Shown one piece after another: positions 37,705 to 47,487 of a DNA stretch of 64,000 nucleotides; positions within the stretch are counted from its first letter, which is position 1; every line of letters begins with the position of its first letter. This DNA is from Pteria penguin (Eukaryota; Mollusca; Bivalvia; Pterioida; Pteriidae), in the NCBI GenBank assembly GCA_035048485.1, contig CM068587.1, forward strand, positions 36,126,316 to 36,190,315, in the 5' to 3' direction. Under the pieces are notes generated by a model. It was not told the DNA's origin. It searched no databases and was given only the letters and a program-made list of their open reading frames with translations. The translations under genes and the position numbers were made by a program.

Positions 37705-40700
37705 TAGGCTCCCGCCGAAACAGGACCGTCGCCGGGAGTTTTAAACGAACAGTCAGAAATAAAAGAAAATTCAAAAATAAAATTAAGAATAAAACAGGAA
37801 ATTATCCGTCTTACAAAATAAATTTAGCTGGTAGTCCAAATTCGTCCCTTTTGAAAATTGGTAAAAAGAAATTTAGAGCATTAGTTGACAGTGGCGCCGA
37901 AGTTAGTTTGTTACACAGACGAATTTATCAATCTTTAAATAGACCCCCAAATTTGGTAAAGAAGTTTATTAGTCTCCAATCTGTGAATGGCGGAAAATTA
38001 GAAATAGACGGTTATGTGGAATTAGAAATTAAATTAGGAGGGACTACAGTAAATCAACCATTTTATGTAATAGCAGATATGAATAGAAACATTATTTTAG
38101 GCAGAGATTTTCTAACAACTTATGGAGTAAGACTTTATTATGACTTAGGATATTTGAAAATAGGAAGGTCCTATGTACCGCTTGAAGAAGATTGTCACAT
38201 AAACGCCCTAGTAAGATTACAGAGAGGTGTAAAAGTGAAACCAAACACTATGAACATTGTTCCGGCACGGATAAAAACTCCGTTGAATCACACTGAATTT
38301 GTTGAAATAAGTGCAGTAGAAAAAGGGTATGTGGATTCTGAACCTGGTCTTGAAATTAATAATGCAATAGTAAAATCAAATAAAATAGTGCCCATTGCTT
38401 TAAGTAACCATACAAACAAAACTATTTATTTAAAACGTGGTTGCATCATAGGAAAAGTAATTAATCTCACGATAGATGAAAAAGAGACACCCGCTACAGA
38501 TAAAACAAAAACGATCAATGAAGTTTTGTCAAATAAAACGTCTCTAGATTTAAAAGATTTAGATACCGAACCCAAACACTTGGAAAGTGTTAGGAAATTA
38601 GTTGTGAACAATCAAGACTTATTCGCAGCTAAAGATACAGAGTTAGGACAAACGGAAACTGTGAAAATGACAATTGACACAGGTGACCATGAACCAATAA
38701 AACTTAGACCCTATAGAATTCCCTTACATCATAGGAAAACAGTAGACAATGCGATTGATGAAATGTTAGATGCAAAAATTATTTCACGCTCTCAGTCACC
38801 TTGGAGTTTTCCCATTGTTTTAGTTGCAAAAAAGGATAAAACCACTAGAATGTGCATAGATTTTCGGAAATTGAATCAAATTACTAAAACTACATCTTAT
38901 CCCCTCCCGTTGATAGACGACATAATCGCACAATTAGGGAAAGCTAAATATTTCACCACTTTAGATTTGAAATCTGGTTATTGGCAAGTAGCCATGGACC
39001 CAAAAGACAAACACAAAACTGCTTTTGCTTGTCATAAAGGATTGTTTGAATTCAACAAAATGCCTTTTGGATTATGTAATGCCCCTGGCGTATTTCAACA
39101 ATTAATGGGCATAGTTCTTGAAGGTTGTGAGGAATTCAGCACTGCTTATATTGATGACGTCATTATTTGGTCAGAATCTCATGAAGAACATCTAGCTCAT
39201 ATTCAACAGGTCTTTGACAGGCTAAGAAAACATGACCTAAAGTTGAAATTAAAGAAATGTACTTTCTTTAAAGAAGAAACCACTTATTTGGGATTTGTAA
39301 TTAACAAAGATGGAGTCAAGCCCGACCCACAAAAGGTAGAGGCGATTCGAACCTTGCCCTCTCCCAAAACTGTAAAAGAAATTCGTAGTTTCATAGGTAT
39401 GTGCAGCTATTACAGGCGATTCATTCCTAATTTCTCGAAGATAGCTGAACCACTGATTGCTTTAACTAAAAAATATGCAAGATTTCAGTGGTGTGAAAAA
39501 TGTCAAAATGCTTTTGACTATTTCAAGCAAAGTCTCACAGTGGTTCCCCTTTTATCATATCCGGACTTAAACAAGCCCTATACGTTATATACGGATGCAA
39601 GCGACACTTGCGTAGGTGCATGTTTGACGCAACCCTGTGATGACATTGATGAAGCAATTCCGAACGTAATAAATGAAAAACCAATTTATTACCTAAGTCA
39701 CAAACTCAGTGATACCCAAACACGTTGGTCTACCATAGAAAAAGAGGCGTATGCTATCCATTATGCGCTACAGAAGTTAGATCATTACCTTCACAACAGT
39801 AGTTTTGTCATAAAAACAGACCACAAGCCCCTTAAATATATTCTTGATGCCCCTATGGAAAATAAAAAGATTCAACTCTGGGCAATGAATGTAATGGCTT
39901 ATAATTGCAAAATTGAATACATAGCTGGTCGAGAGAATACTTGTGCTGATTTATTATCAAGGTGTCCCCAAGAATCTGCCAATGTCTCGGATGAAAACAC
40001 TGGTGATATACCAGATATCCACCGAAACACACTAGAGGTCAATGCTTTGAACTCTAATAGATTCGAACCTAGAGACCATGCTAGTTGCAAGGTACAGAAT
40101 GAAGAACTAAAACTACTGAATGTGAATGATCTGGAAGGTTTTAATATGCTTGAAGAACAGGAGAAGGATTCGGACATATTAAAACTTAAAAATGAGTTGA
40201 AAAATGGTGAAGCTTCGAATGTCAATCAAGCTCATCATATGATGGTGAAAGATATATTGTATTATATCTCTGATATCAATGACAACCTCACCTTAAGACT
40301 GTATGTACCAAGTCATTTAAGAATGAATGTTATAAAACAGTACCATGATGAGTTAGGTCATTTCGGTGTGGATCGCACCTTTTATAACATAAAAAGTAAA
40401 TATTACTGGCCAAAACTCTATCAAGGTTTGTTAGAATATATTCAGTCTTGCGTAACGTGTCAGACTAGAAATTTGACAAAGATAAAACCCCCTGAAGAAA
40501 GTGATGCAGATGATAAATCTGAGTCACATCATTCTGACGAGTCTGGTGAAAATATACCACTTAGCAAAATGGCAAACAGGTATAGAATCCGAAGGGATTC
40601 ATCATTAAGTGAAGATGACATACCCTTGATGGAATTGTCTAATAGACTCAGGCAGATAAAAAAGAGACAACTAAACCAAAAGAGTACTGAATCGGAATCA

Positions 40701-40760
40701 GTACAAGAATCGGACCCTGAACAACCAAACCCGAATTTACTGATGATGAAATGGTTATAG
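37698..40760 (+). CDS. pol: Pol polyprotein (protease, RT, RNase H, truncated integrase)
   Basis: The frame is open from within the end of gag; the first candidate residue for a non-ATG listing is at 37851, from which the length is 969 codons. Domains: aspartic protease with VDSGAEV (DSG 13-15 from 37851) and ILGRDFL; reverse transcriptase with TTLDLKSGYWQV, FNKMPFGLCNAPG and YIDD at 433-436; RNase H with LYTDAS, EKEAYAI, TDHKPL and CADLLSR; then the integrase zinc finger H832/H837/C867/C870. After C870 the usual D,D-35-E catalytic core is absent; the frame passes directly into an acidic/basic tail and stops. A short frame continuing to 40872 looks like the original Pol C-terminus out of frame by one shift. 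RT and RNase H appear intact. Confidence 0.88.
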   Translation, partial: KLVGSRRNRTVAGSFKRTVRNKRKFKNKIKNKTGNYPSYKINLAGSPNSSLLKIGKKKFRALVDSGAEVSLLHRRIYQSLNRPPNLVKKFISLQSVNGGKLEIDGYVELEIKLGGTTVNQPFYVIADMNRNIILGRDFLTTYGVRLYYDLGYLKIGRSYVPLEEDCHINALVRLQRGVKVKPNTMNIVPARIKTPLNHTEFVEISAVEKGYVDSEPGLEINNAIVKSNKIVPIALSNHTNKTIYLKRGCIIGKVINLTIDEKETPATDKTKTINEVLSNKTSLDLKDLDTEPKHLESVRKLVVNNQDLFAAKDTELGQTETVKMTIDTGDHEPIKLRPYRIPLHHRKTVDNAIDEMLDAKIISRSQSPWSFPIVLVAKKDKTTRMCIDFRKLNQITKTTSYPLPLIDDIIAQLGKAKYFTTLDLKSGYWQVAMDPKDKHKTAFACHKGLFEFNKMPFGLCNAPGVFQQLMGIVLEGCEEFSTAYIDDVIIWSESHEEHLAHIQQVFDRLRKHDLKLKLKKCTFFKEETTYLGFVINKDGVKPDPQKVEAIRTLPSPKTVKEIRSFIGMCSYYRRFIPNFSKIAEPLIALTKKYARFQWCEKCQNAFDYFKQSLTVVPLLSYPDLNKPYTLYTDASDTCVGACLTQPCDDIDEAIPNVINEKPIYYLSHKLSDTQTRWSTIEKEAYAIHYALQKLDHYLHNSSFVIKTDHKPLKYILDAPMENKKIQLWAMNVMAYNCKIEYIAGRENTCADLLSRCPQESANVSDENTGDIPDIHRNTLEVNALNSNRFEPRDHASCKVQNEELKLLNVNDLEGFNMLEEQEKDSDILKLKNELKNGEASNVNQAHHMMVKDILYYISDINDNLTLRLYVPSHLRMNVIKQYHDELGHFGVDRTFYNIKSKYYWPKLYQGLLEYIQSCVTCQTRNLTKIKPPEESDADDKSESHHSDESGENIPLSKMANRYRIRRDSSLSEDDIPLMELSNRLRQIKKRQLNQKSTESESVQESDPEQPNPNLLMMKWL

Positions 40761-40872
40761 ATGAAGTTGTCAATAGTAAAACACCAAAAAGATGTGAAAA
40801 GCGCGCAAAAGGTCGCGATAAAGTACTATTGAAGGCTTTTGAATCTTTTGATAGATTGATTAATGCTATGTA
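40761..40872 (+). pseudogene. Out-of-frame remnant of the Pol C-terminal tail
   Basis: A reading frame overlapping the pol end (from about 40734) encodes PEFTDDEMVIDEVV, continues with a basic stretch KRCEKRAKGRDKVL and stops at 40870-40872. Its acidic-basic character continues that of the pol tail, suggesting a single frameshift separated it from pol. Confidence 0.45.
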
Positions 40873-40958
40873 ATGTCCATAGTAATGTGGCATGTGTTAA
40901 CATACACATGATGGAGATGGTTAACTCCTTGATTACATTAAATGGCTTAATTAATAGA

Positions 40959-41242
40959 AAATAATCTTGAAGTAGAATAACTTAAAGAGTTTTATATTTA
41001 GAGATATGCGTATTTCCTTTGCTTATTTTATTTGTTGAATTAGAGTTGTCTCTCTTGCGCGATGACCAGGAGGGTGGCATGGTCGGACTATATTAGGAGG
41101 ACGCGATGAAACTGGTTGCAACATCCAATCAAACACTTTCCCAGCTTAGTACATAGGGCCAAGCCCGCGCTTTCGGCACTTTCGCTTGGGTCGTCTAAAG
41201 ATTCGGTAGTGCTTTATTTGACCGGAAAAATTTAAGTTTTAA
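40959..41242 (+). repeat. Split direct repeat A1
   Basis: 284 bp, from AAATAATCTTGAAGTAGAAT to GGAAAAATTTAAGTTTTAA. Matches A2 at 48058-48341 with a single mismatch noticed (CTTGAAG/CTTTAAG). Contains GATGACCAGGAGGGTGGCAT and a possible promoter for the element. Confidence 0.93.
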
Positions 41243-41362
41243 AATTCCACTTTCTGGTAAGCAAGTCTTTAATTCTGATCTTTTAATATTCAATTCTTTT
41301 AACTAGAAAAAGAATATTACATTTACCATTTATTGTATCTTCTGATTCATTCATTAGCGCAA

Positions 41363-41953
41363 ATGGAAAATAAAACGAAAATTCTCGTGGTAGGTCATTC
41401 TATTGTGCGTCGCTTCTTTAATTTTGTTAAAGACCACACGGATAATAGATATCGGCCAGATTTAGGCCTTCCAGACACGCACCTTATTAAATTCAGAGGT
41501 GTAGGTGGCAGACTGGTAAGCGATATATTGAAATATGAAGCAGAATATATAGAACAATTTAGACCACATATGATAATTTTGATAGCGGGTGGCAACGATG
41601 TTTTGATTCGGGATTCTCCCGAAGAACTGGCGTCTGAGATAAAAGCGGTGGTTACAACTTTACACTACCGCTTCAAGGTAAATAAAGTAATTGTGTGTAA
41701 ACTATTGCCAAGGTTCAATCAGCAATATAACCACAATGACTTCGTTGATCAAGTCAATGATATATTGCGAGTTTCGCTACCACTTTTGTCTTATAGCAGA
41801 TTGTGGGAACACCGCAATTTCTTTCCATCGCCGAACCCGCCTACCAATAAATCTTGCGAGGGCAAGTTTTCACATGACGGTATACACTTTACAAAACAAG
41901 GAAACGTTCATTTGTATCGAAGTCTGAGAGGTTTGATCTTGAGTAGAAATTAG
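41363..41953 (+). CDS. SGNH/GDSL-type hydrolase of the YR retrotransposon
   Basis: The open frame begins at 41333, but the second Met (41363) gives a conventional start just before the domain, 196 aa. Blocks of the SGNH fold, numbered from the first Met: block I VVGHSIVRR with S23; block II Gly in GVGG (57-60); block III GGND 86-89; block V DGIHFT 182-187 with catalytic Asp and His. This fold hydrolyses esters (lipases, acetylhydrolases); copies are known in DIRS/Ngaro-type elements, where their role is unresolved. All catalytic residues are kept, so selection may still act on it. It is the first frame after A1, separated from gag by the tandem-repeat leader. Confidence 0.85.
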   Translation: MENKTKILVVGHSIVRRFFNFVKDHTDNRYRPDLGLPDTHLIKFRGVGGRLVSDILKYEAEYIEQFRPHMIILIAGGNDVLIRDSPEELASEIKAVVTTLHYRFKVNKVIVCKLLPRFNQQYNHNDFVDQVNDILRVSLPLLSYSRLWEHRNFFPSPNPPTNKSCEGKFSHDGIHFTKQGNVHLYRSLRGLILSRN

Positions 41954-42094
41954 TTGATTGATTTTAATTTATTAATCTAGTGTTAGGTTTTTAATGCTAG
42001 ATGTATACCGAGTAGTTTAATTACATCATTGCATATGTATATGTTTCTTACAATTGATTAAATCCTCTTTCAAACTAAAATGTTTGCAGCATTT

Positions 42095-43060
42095 GATATA
42101 CAAGTATATCACTTTTGACCTCTGCTGGATTATTGTTTATAATTTTCCTGGAGGTATTTCACTCGTAGCCTCGCTAGTGATGCACGTGCTTCTGTACGCT
42201 TTGTATTACCTGAGGTATTTTGGCCTCTGCTGGATAATCATTAAAGTCTTATGACTATGGTTTTCCTGGAGGTATTTCACTTTTAGCCGCGCTGGTCGTG
42301 CACGTGCTTTGGTACGTTTGCATTTCCTGTGGCATATATTGATCTCAGCTGGATTATTATTTCGATATGATTTTCCTTGAGATGTACACTTGCAGCCCTG
42401 TGCTTGCAGTCTCGCTGGGATGCGGATGCATTTCACACTCGGTATTCCCTGAGACATCCTTTCACCTTCCCGGATTATAACTGGGAGGTTTTTTCACTCG
42501 TAACCTTGCTGGGTTTACTATAGTACTTTGTACTTTTTGTATTCTCTGAGGTACATTTGGCCTCCGCTGGATAATCATTAAAGTCTTATGACTATGGTTT
42601 TCCTGGAGGTATTTCACTTGTAGCCGCGCTGGTTATACACGTGCTTTTGTACGTCTTGTATTTCCTGTGGCATATTTTGATCTCTGCTGGATTATCATTT
42701 CGATAGGATTTTCCTGGAAATGTGCATTCGTAGTCCCGCTGGGGTATATGTACGTTTGTACAGTATTTCCTGAGATATATTTTGATCTCTGCCGGATTAT
42801 CATTTCCACATGATTTTCCTGGAGTTTTTGCATTCACAGTCTCGCTGTGGGTGTTTGTACGTTTGTATTTCCTGAGATATATTTTGATCTCCGCTGGATA
42901 ACACTGTGCATTCCCAGTCTCGCTGGGGGTACATGTATTATTTGTAAGCTTGTTTTTCCTGAAGCATAATCTTTATCTCCGCTGGATTATCATTTCGATA
43001 TGATTTTCCTGGAGATGTGCACTCCCAGTCTCGCTGTGAGTACGCACGTGTACATTCGTA
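42095..43060 (+). repeat. Tandem array, about nine units of 85-125 bp
   Basis: Units contain TGATCTC(C/T)GCTGGATTATCA, then ATGATTTTCCTGGAG, then (C/G)CAGTCTCGCTGG and a CGTTTGTATTTCCTGAG end. GGATTAT/GGATAAT words occur near 42125, 42228, 42348, 42471, 42563, 42684, 42790, 42890 and 42977. It lies between the SGNH and gag frames of the nested element, in a position where a leader or internal promoter could be. Confidence 0.85.
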
Positions 43061-43357
43061 AGGTTTGTATTTCCTTGCGCAAGTCCTTTAGATGTAAGTA
43101 CTTAATCTTCACGTTAGCATAACAATTTTCTCTCATCCTTCATGGATTATGTCTTACTTAAACTCATGATAAATGCCCGTATTTTAGCACAATGTCATCT
43201 AGTGCATGCACAAAGTACACAACTCAGGCGCTGTGTATTCCGGAATCAGTTAGTCCGGTTTTGGGGTTTTTTAATTAGTCTGCCAATTGAAATAGGAAAC
43301 ATGTTTCACATTTTAATTTTAGGGCAAAATGCGCCCTATGTTGCTACTTTTGTAGAA

Positions 43358-44605
43358 ATGGCACCGAAAAGAAAACGGATTGTGACTGGAACAACGTCTA
43401 AAAACGCTACCAAACGGCCCAGGAGAAAGGCACATTCTTTTGACGATTCTCCTGCTGTCTCTGAGGCGAGTGTGAATCCAAGTCAGGCTTGTGGCAGTAA
43501 TGTTGAACTGATCAGAACAATTACAGACCAAGTAACCCAAAAGGTTACTGACACTCTGCGAACGGAGGTCACTGCCTTGTTTCAGCAGCTTATGCCGTCT
43601 CAGGGAAGTACTGTTTTAAATAAAAATAACTCTAACAGTAGTAGCAATGTCCCCACTAATCAAAACAGTAACAACATCCGGGTAGACAGGGAGGTACTTC
43701 AAATAGATCAGGTAAACCTGCAATTATCAGATGAAAGTGGACCAACTGGCCCACAAACATTGAGTAGTTCTTCCGAAGATTCTGTGGTAAACCACGTAGG
43801 AACTATTACAGGTAACTACCGTAGTACGCCTAATAATTCTGGTTTTGTTAGCACAGCTGTGCCAATACAGGCAAAGGTGTCAGACAGAATTAAAACCAGA
43901 ATATGGTCTAATCAGTTTGTAGAGATGTCATCACTTTTATCAGATAAACCTAGTAAACAAAGTAGGTATGCCCTTCAAATACAAGAGCAGGATGAATCAG
44001 GGGGTTTTATAATACAACAAATTGAGTCTGCCAGCGACAAGCAGGACTCTACTGATTCAAACACACTGTATGATTGGATCACTGCATGGAATAGGTTTTC
44101 AGCAATCTATTGCACTAAATATAAAGACCATCATCTGAAACTGGCCAAACATATGGAAACTGTCAGAAAAATTGCTAGAGTGAAAGGGGATTGGAGACTA
44201 TATGATAAGGAATTTCGTCACCTTATTGAACAAGGCCAAGTGGTTTGGGGCGATATACACATGGAGCTCTATGTCAATGCACGTCTTAGCGTTGTAACTA
44301 GTGCCAAAGCGGAAAAATCTAACAGTTTTACTAAAAAACATAACCCCTTAATTCCAAAGGGCGCCTGCTTTAACTACCATTCAGGTAAGATCTGTAAGGC
44401 AGGGATTTCCTGCAAGTACCAACATTCCTGTTTCAACTGCGGGGCTTTCCACCCTTTTTCAACCTGTACCAAACCTATCCAACGGCCCTTTCGTGTCATG
44501 GAAAGGTTTGTTAGAAGTGGCAAACATAACCAAGCCAATGAAAGAGCTCAACAAGAAACAACTTTTAATCCCACCAGCAGGCCCAACCCCAATAAATCCA
44601 AGTAA
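43358..44605 (+). CDS. Gag-like protein of the YR retrotransposon
   Basis: The open frame starts at 43142; the Met at 43358 (MAPKRKRIVTGTTSKN) is my preferred start because it opens a basic, nuclear-localisation-like stretch (KRPRRK). The middle is Ser/Asn/Gln-rich and low in structure, followed by a folded region with YDWITAWNRFSAIYC and HLKLAKHMETVRKIARVKG, and a Cys/His cluster GACFNYHSGKICKAGISCKY-QHSCFNCGAFHPFSTC near the end, which fits a nucleic-acid-binding zinc module of DIRS-type Gag. The last 113 nt overlap the RT frame in another phase. Intact. Confidence 0.8.
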   Translation: MAPKRKRIVTGTTSKNATKRPRRKAHSFDDSPAVSEASVNPSQACGSNVELIRTITDQVTQKVTDTLRTEVTALFQQLMPSQGSTVLNKNNSNSSSNVPTNQNSNNIRVDREVLQIDQVNLQLSDESGPTGPQTLSSSSEDSVVNHVGTITGNYRSTPNNSGFVSTAVPIQAKVSDRIKTRIWSNQFVEMSSLLSDKPSKQSRYALQIQEQDESGGFIIQQIESASDKQDSTDSNTLYDWITAWNRFSAIYCTKYKDHHLKLAKHMETVRKIARVKGDWRLYDKEFRHLIEQGQVVWGDIHMELYVNARLSVVTSAKAEKSNSFTKKHNPLIPKGACFNYHSGKICKAGISCKYQHSCFNCGAFHPFSTCTKPIQRPFRVMERFVRSGKHNQANERAQQETTFNPTSRPNPNKSK

Positions 44606-46145
44606 ATTAGAAAGTTGGCTAGAAGGATACGAAAGCACATCTTGTGATTATTTGTTAAACGGGTTTAACAAGGGATTTTACATAGGGTTTAGTAAACAAG
44701 GTAAATTTGAATATCAAAACTGCATCAATTTACCATCAGCATTACAACACCCAGACATTGTGCAAACAAAAATCAACAAAGAGTTAAAGTTGGGTAGAAT
44801 AAAAGGCCCTTTCCCAACTAAACCTTTCCTGGATTTCCATTGTTCCCCTCTTGGCTTGATAGAAAAGAAAGAACCTGGCGAATTCCGCATGATACACCAT
44901 TTATCATATCCAGAGGGGAAATCTATTAATGATGGCATCCCTACTGAGGAGTCATTTGTTCAATACTCATCGGTGGAGCATGCTATCAAACTCATTAAAC
45001 AATGTGGCAGTGGTTCATTCTGTGCTAAGACAGATATCAAGGCAGCATTCAGAAATATAAATTTAAATCAATCACAGTTCAAATACCTAGGGTTTCAATG
45101 GCAAGGTCAATATTACTTTGACTGCTGCTTGCCGTTTGGTTTAAGCTCTTCATGCAAAATATTTGAACAGTTTAGCACAGCTTTACAGTGGATAGCAGAG
45201 AAAAAGCTTGGAATTCAATATGTAACTCATGTTTTAGATGATTTCATAATTATAGAAAAATCATATAAATCTGGTAGTATAAAACTTAAAGAGTTCCTAA
45301 GCATGTGTAAGGACATTGGTGTACCAATAGCAAAAGACAAAACCTATGATGCATGTCAAGTCATTACATTTTTAGGATACGAACTTGACACAGTCAAAAT
45401 GGAAGTGAGACTTCCTGTAGATAAGATACAGAAGTGTAAAGATACAATCAGCCTCTTTTTAACCAAAGAGAAAGTGACACTTAAACAACTTCAGTCTCTG
45501 GTTGGGTTACTTAACAACGTTATCATACCTGGTAGAACAGTTTTAAGAAGGTTGATTAACTTGACTATAGGGTTGACAAAACCTTACTACAGAATTAGAT
45601 TAACAAAAGAGGTCAAGTATGAACTTCATGTTTGGTTAGAGTTTTTAAATAGTTTTAACTGCAAATGCATGTTCCTACCAGAGCAATTCATCAGTTCTAG
45701 TAATCTCAGGCTATATACGGATGCTTCTGGAACCGTTGGTTACGCAGCCATCTTCGGTAGCGAATGGTTTTATGGAGAATGGGACGAACAATGGAGTAAC
45801 CAAAACATTGCCACACTAGAACTTTATCCAATTGTTTTAGCAGTAGAAATATGGTCAAAATATCTACAAAATAAATGTGTTTTATTCAACACCGACAACA
45901 TGGCATTGGTTCATGTTATAAACAAACAAACATCAAAAGACCACTGCATTATGTACTTAATAAGGCGTTTGGTCCTTACATGCCTTAAATTCAATATTTT
46001 ATTTAAGGCAAAACATTTAACATCTAAGGAAAATTTACTATGCGATTGTCTTTCTCGTTGCAAGGTACAGCTTTTCCAACAATTGGCTCCTTGGGCAGAC
46101 GACAGGCCAGTAGCGGTTCCACCCCTACCACCTTTTCCGCATTAA
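44493..46145 (+). CDS. Reverse transcriptase-RNase H of the YR retrotransposon
   Basis: 550 aa, intact. RT: LGLIEKKEPGEFRMIHHLSY, KTDIKAAFRNI (catalytic D181), CLPFGLSSSCKIF, and the LDD of VTHVLDDFIII (248-250). RNase H: LYTDASG (D410), ATLELYPIVLA (E443), FNTDNMA (D468) and LLCDCLSR (D518). DIRS-type elements show exactly this RT-RNase H order and lack protease and DDE integrase. It overlaps gag upstream and the recombinase downstream (106 nt), both in other frames, so translation may use re-initiation or shifting. Confidence 0.9.
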   Translation: MSWKGLLEVANITKPMKELNKKQLLIPPAGPTPINPSKLESWLEGYESTSCDYLLNGFNKGFYIGFSKQGKFEYQNCINLPSALQHPDIVQTKINKELKLGRIKGPFPTKPFLDFHCSPLGLIEKKEPGEFRMIHHLSYPEGKSINDGIPTEESFVQYSSVEHAIKLIKQCGSGSFCAKTDIKAAFRNINLNQSQFKYLGFQWQGQYYFDCCLPFGLSSSCKIFEQFSTALQWIAEKKLGIQYVTHVLDDFIIIEKSYKSGSIKLKEFLSMCKDIGVPIAKDKTYDACQVITFLGYELDTVKMEVRLPVDKIQKCKDTISLFLTKEKVTLKQLQSLVGLLNNVIIPGRTVLRRLINLTIGLTKPYYRIRLTKEVKYELHVWLEFLNSFNCKCMFLPEQFISSSNLRLYTDASGTVGYAAIFGSEWFYGEWDEQWSNQNIATLELYPIVLAVEIWSKYLQNKCVLFNTDNMALVHVINKQTSKDHCIMYLIRRLVLTCLKFNILFKAKHLTSKENLLCDCLSRCKVQLFQQLAPWADDRPVAVPPLPPFPH

Positions 46146-47026
46146 CCAAGGTTCTGGATAACTTATTAGGAGCATCTTTGAACAAATCATCAGCGAAAAG
46201 CTACTCGCGGGCATGGACTCTTTTCAGCAACTTTGCAGCAATTCATGGCTTATCACCAGTGCTTCCCATTAAGACTCAAGTTCTCGCACTATTTATCTCA
46301 TATCTCTATTCCAAAGGATATGCAGCCTCAACTATAACTTCATACATGTCTGCAGTCAGCTATATACATAAGATGAACGATTTACCCGATTTTAGCAGTT
46401 CATTTTTAATACAGAAATTATTACATTCATGTCGCAAACTCAAACCTGCTCAAGACTTTACATTGCCCATTACTAAAAACATTTTACACAGTATCTGTAA
46501 TGCAGTATACCATGCAATTTCTAATGCATGTGAGAGGGTCATGTATAAAGCCATGTTTTTGCTGGCTTTCTATGGATTTTTAAGAATAGGGGAAATAACG
46601 TCAGGGTCCAGTAACCAAAATACATTGCAAGTCGATCAGATTCAAACCAACATGGATAGCCTTGTCATAACTTTCACCAATTTCAAGCACCATTCAGGTA
46701 ACCCCATTCATCTAACTATTAAGGCAGCTTCAGATGTGTCCTATTGCCCTGTACAGTGCTTAAAACATTACCTACAGCTTAGAGGCAATATGCCGGGCCC
46801 CCTCTTCTCAATCGGCCCTTATTTACCTGTAAGCAAGTTTCAGTTTGCGACAGTCTTAAGGAGATGTCTGTCATTTACCACATTCGATTCAACTCATATT
46901 AAAGGTCATTCTTTCCGAATAGGCATGGCCTCACATTGTGCAGATTTGGGAATGAGCGATAGTCAAATTCGTTTGTTAGGTCGCTGGAAGTCGGATGCAT
47001 TTAAATCCTATATAAGGAGTACATGA
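46040..47026 (+). CDS. Tyrosine recombinase of the YR retrotransposon
   Basis: 328 aa, intact. N-terminal SAM-like core-binding domain (SYSRAWTLFSNFAAIHGL, YAASTITSYMSAVSYIH), then catalytic domain with R182 (GFLRIGEI), H290 and R293 (GHSFRIG), W316 in GRWKSDA and the nucleophile Y324 (KSYIR). All of the R-H-R-W-Y set is present. Such enzymes join a circular DNA intermediate to the target without target duplication, which agrees with the AAAT overlap seen at the element ends. Start Met lies within the RT frame. Confidence 0.92.
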   Translation: MRLSFSLQGTAFPTIGSLGRRQASSGSTPTTFSALTKVLDNLLGASLNKSSAKSYSRAWTLFSNFAAIHGLSPVLPIKTQVLALFISYLYSKGYAASTITSYMSAVSYIHKMNDLPDFSSSFLIQKLLHSCRKLKPAQDFTLPITKNILHSICNAVYHAISNACERVMYKAMFLLAFYGFLRIGEITSGSSNQNTLQVDQIQTNMDSLVITFTNFKHHSGNPIHLTIKAASDVSYCPVQCLKHYLQLRGNMPGPLFSIGPYLPVSKFQFATVLRRCLSFTTFDSTHIKGHSFRIGMASHCADLGMSDSQIRLLGRWKSDAFKSYIRST

Positions 47027-47049
47027 TATTATATAAGGTTTTTGCCAAT

Positions 47050-47310
47050 AACAGGCCGTTTGCCAGCGCTTGTTATATCATTATAGATTTTGACAAGCTG
47101 TTTGACAATGCTTGTACATGCAGTAGTATCTTTGTTAACCTGATGCTTCAGATGAGTTGCAAGCTATTTGACAATGCTTGTTTAACAATATGAACCATAT
47201 ATTTCACTCCAACTTTACAAGCCATTTGACAATGCTTGTACATCCATTTCATTTCATTTTGTACAGTGTATATATCGGTAGGACATGCAAGCCATTTGAC
47301 AATGCCGGAA
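47050..47310 (+). repeat. Five spaced palindromic CAAGC-n-GCTTG repeats
   Basis: A word of the type ACAAGCCATTTGACAATGCT-TGT recurs near 47051, 47091, 47159, 47214 and 47284, each with inverted ACAAGC/GCTTGT arms around ATTTGACAAT. It starts directly after the recombinase stop. Regular palindromes here could be recombinase or host-factor binding sites, or RNA hairpins in the 3' region. Confidence 0.8.
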
Positions 47311-47487
47311 CGTTTTTGTTTTTAATTTTTAGCTAATTCTAGTTGGTTTTCAGTTTCTGAAATACTTTTCATTTGTAAAGCATAGTTTTAACCAGTCAAG
47401 TGCATTGCCCTTGAGTGTATGTTTTGGTTTTTCTTACTGCTTTGGGTCTGAACTTGCCTTATGTAGAACAGTACATAACGCAAGTAC

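Noticed and set aside
42095..43060. CRISPR-like array
   Set aside because: Units are imperfect, of unequal length and without constant spacer structure; the locus is inside a eukaryotic retrotransposon.
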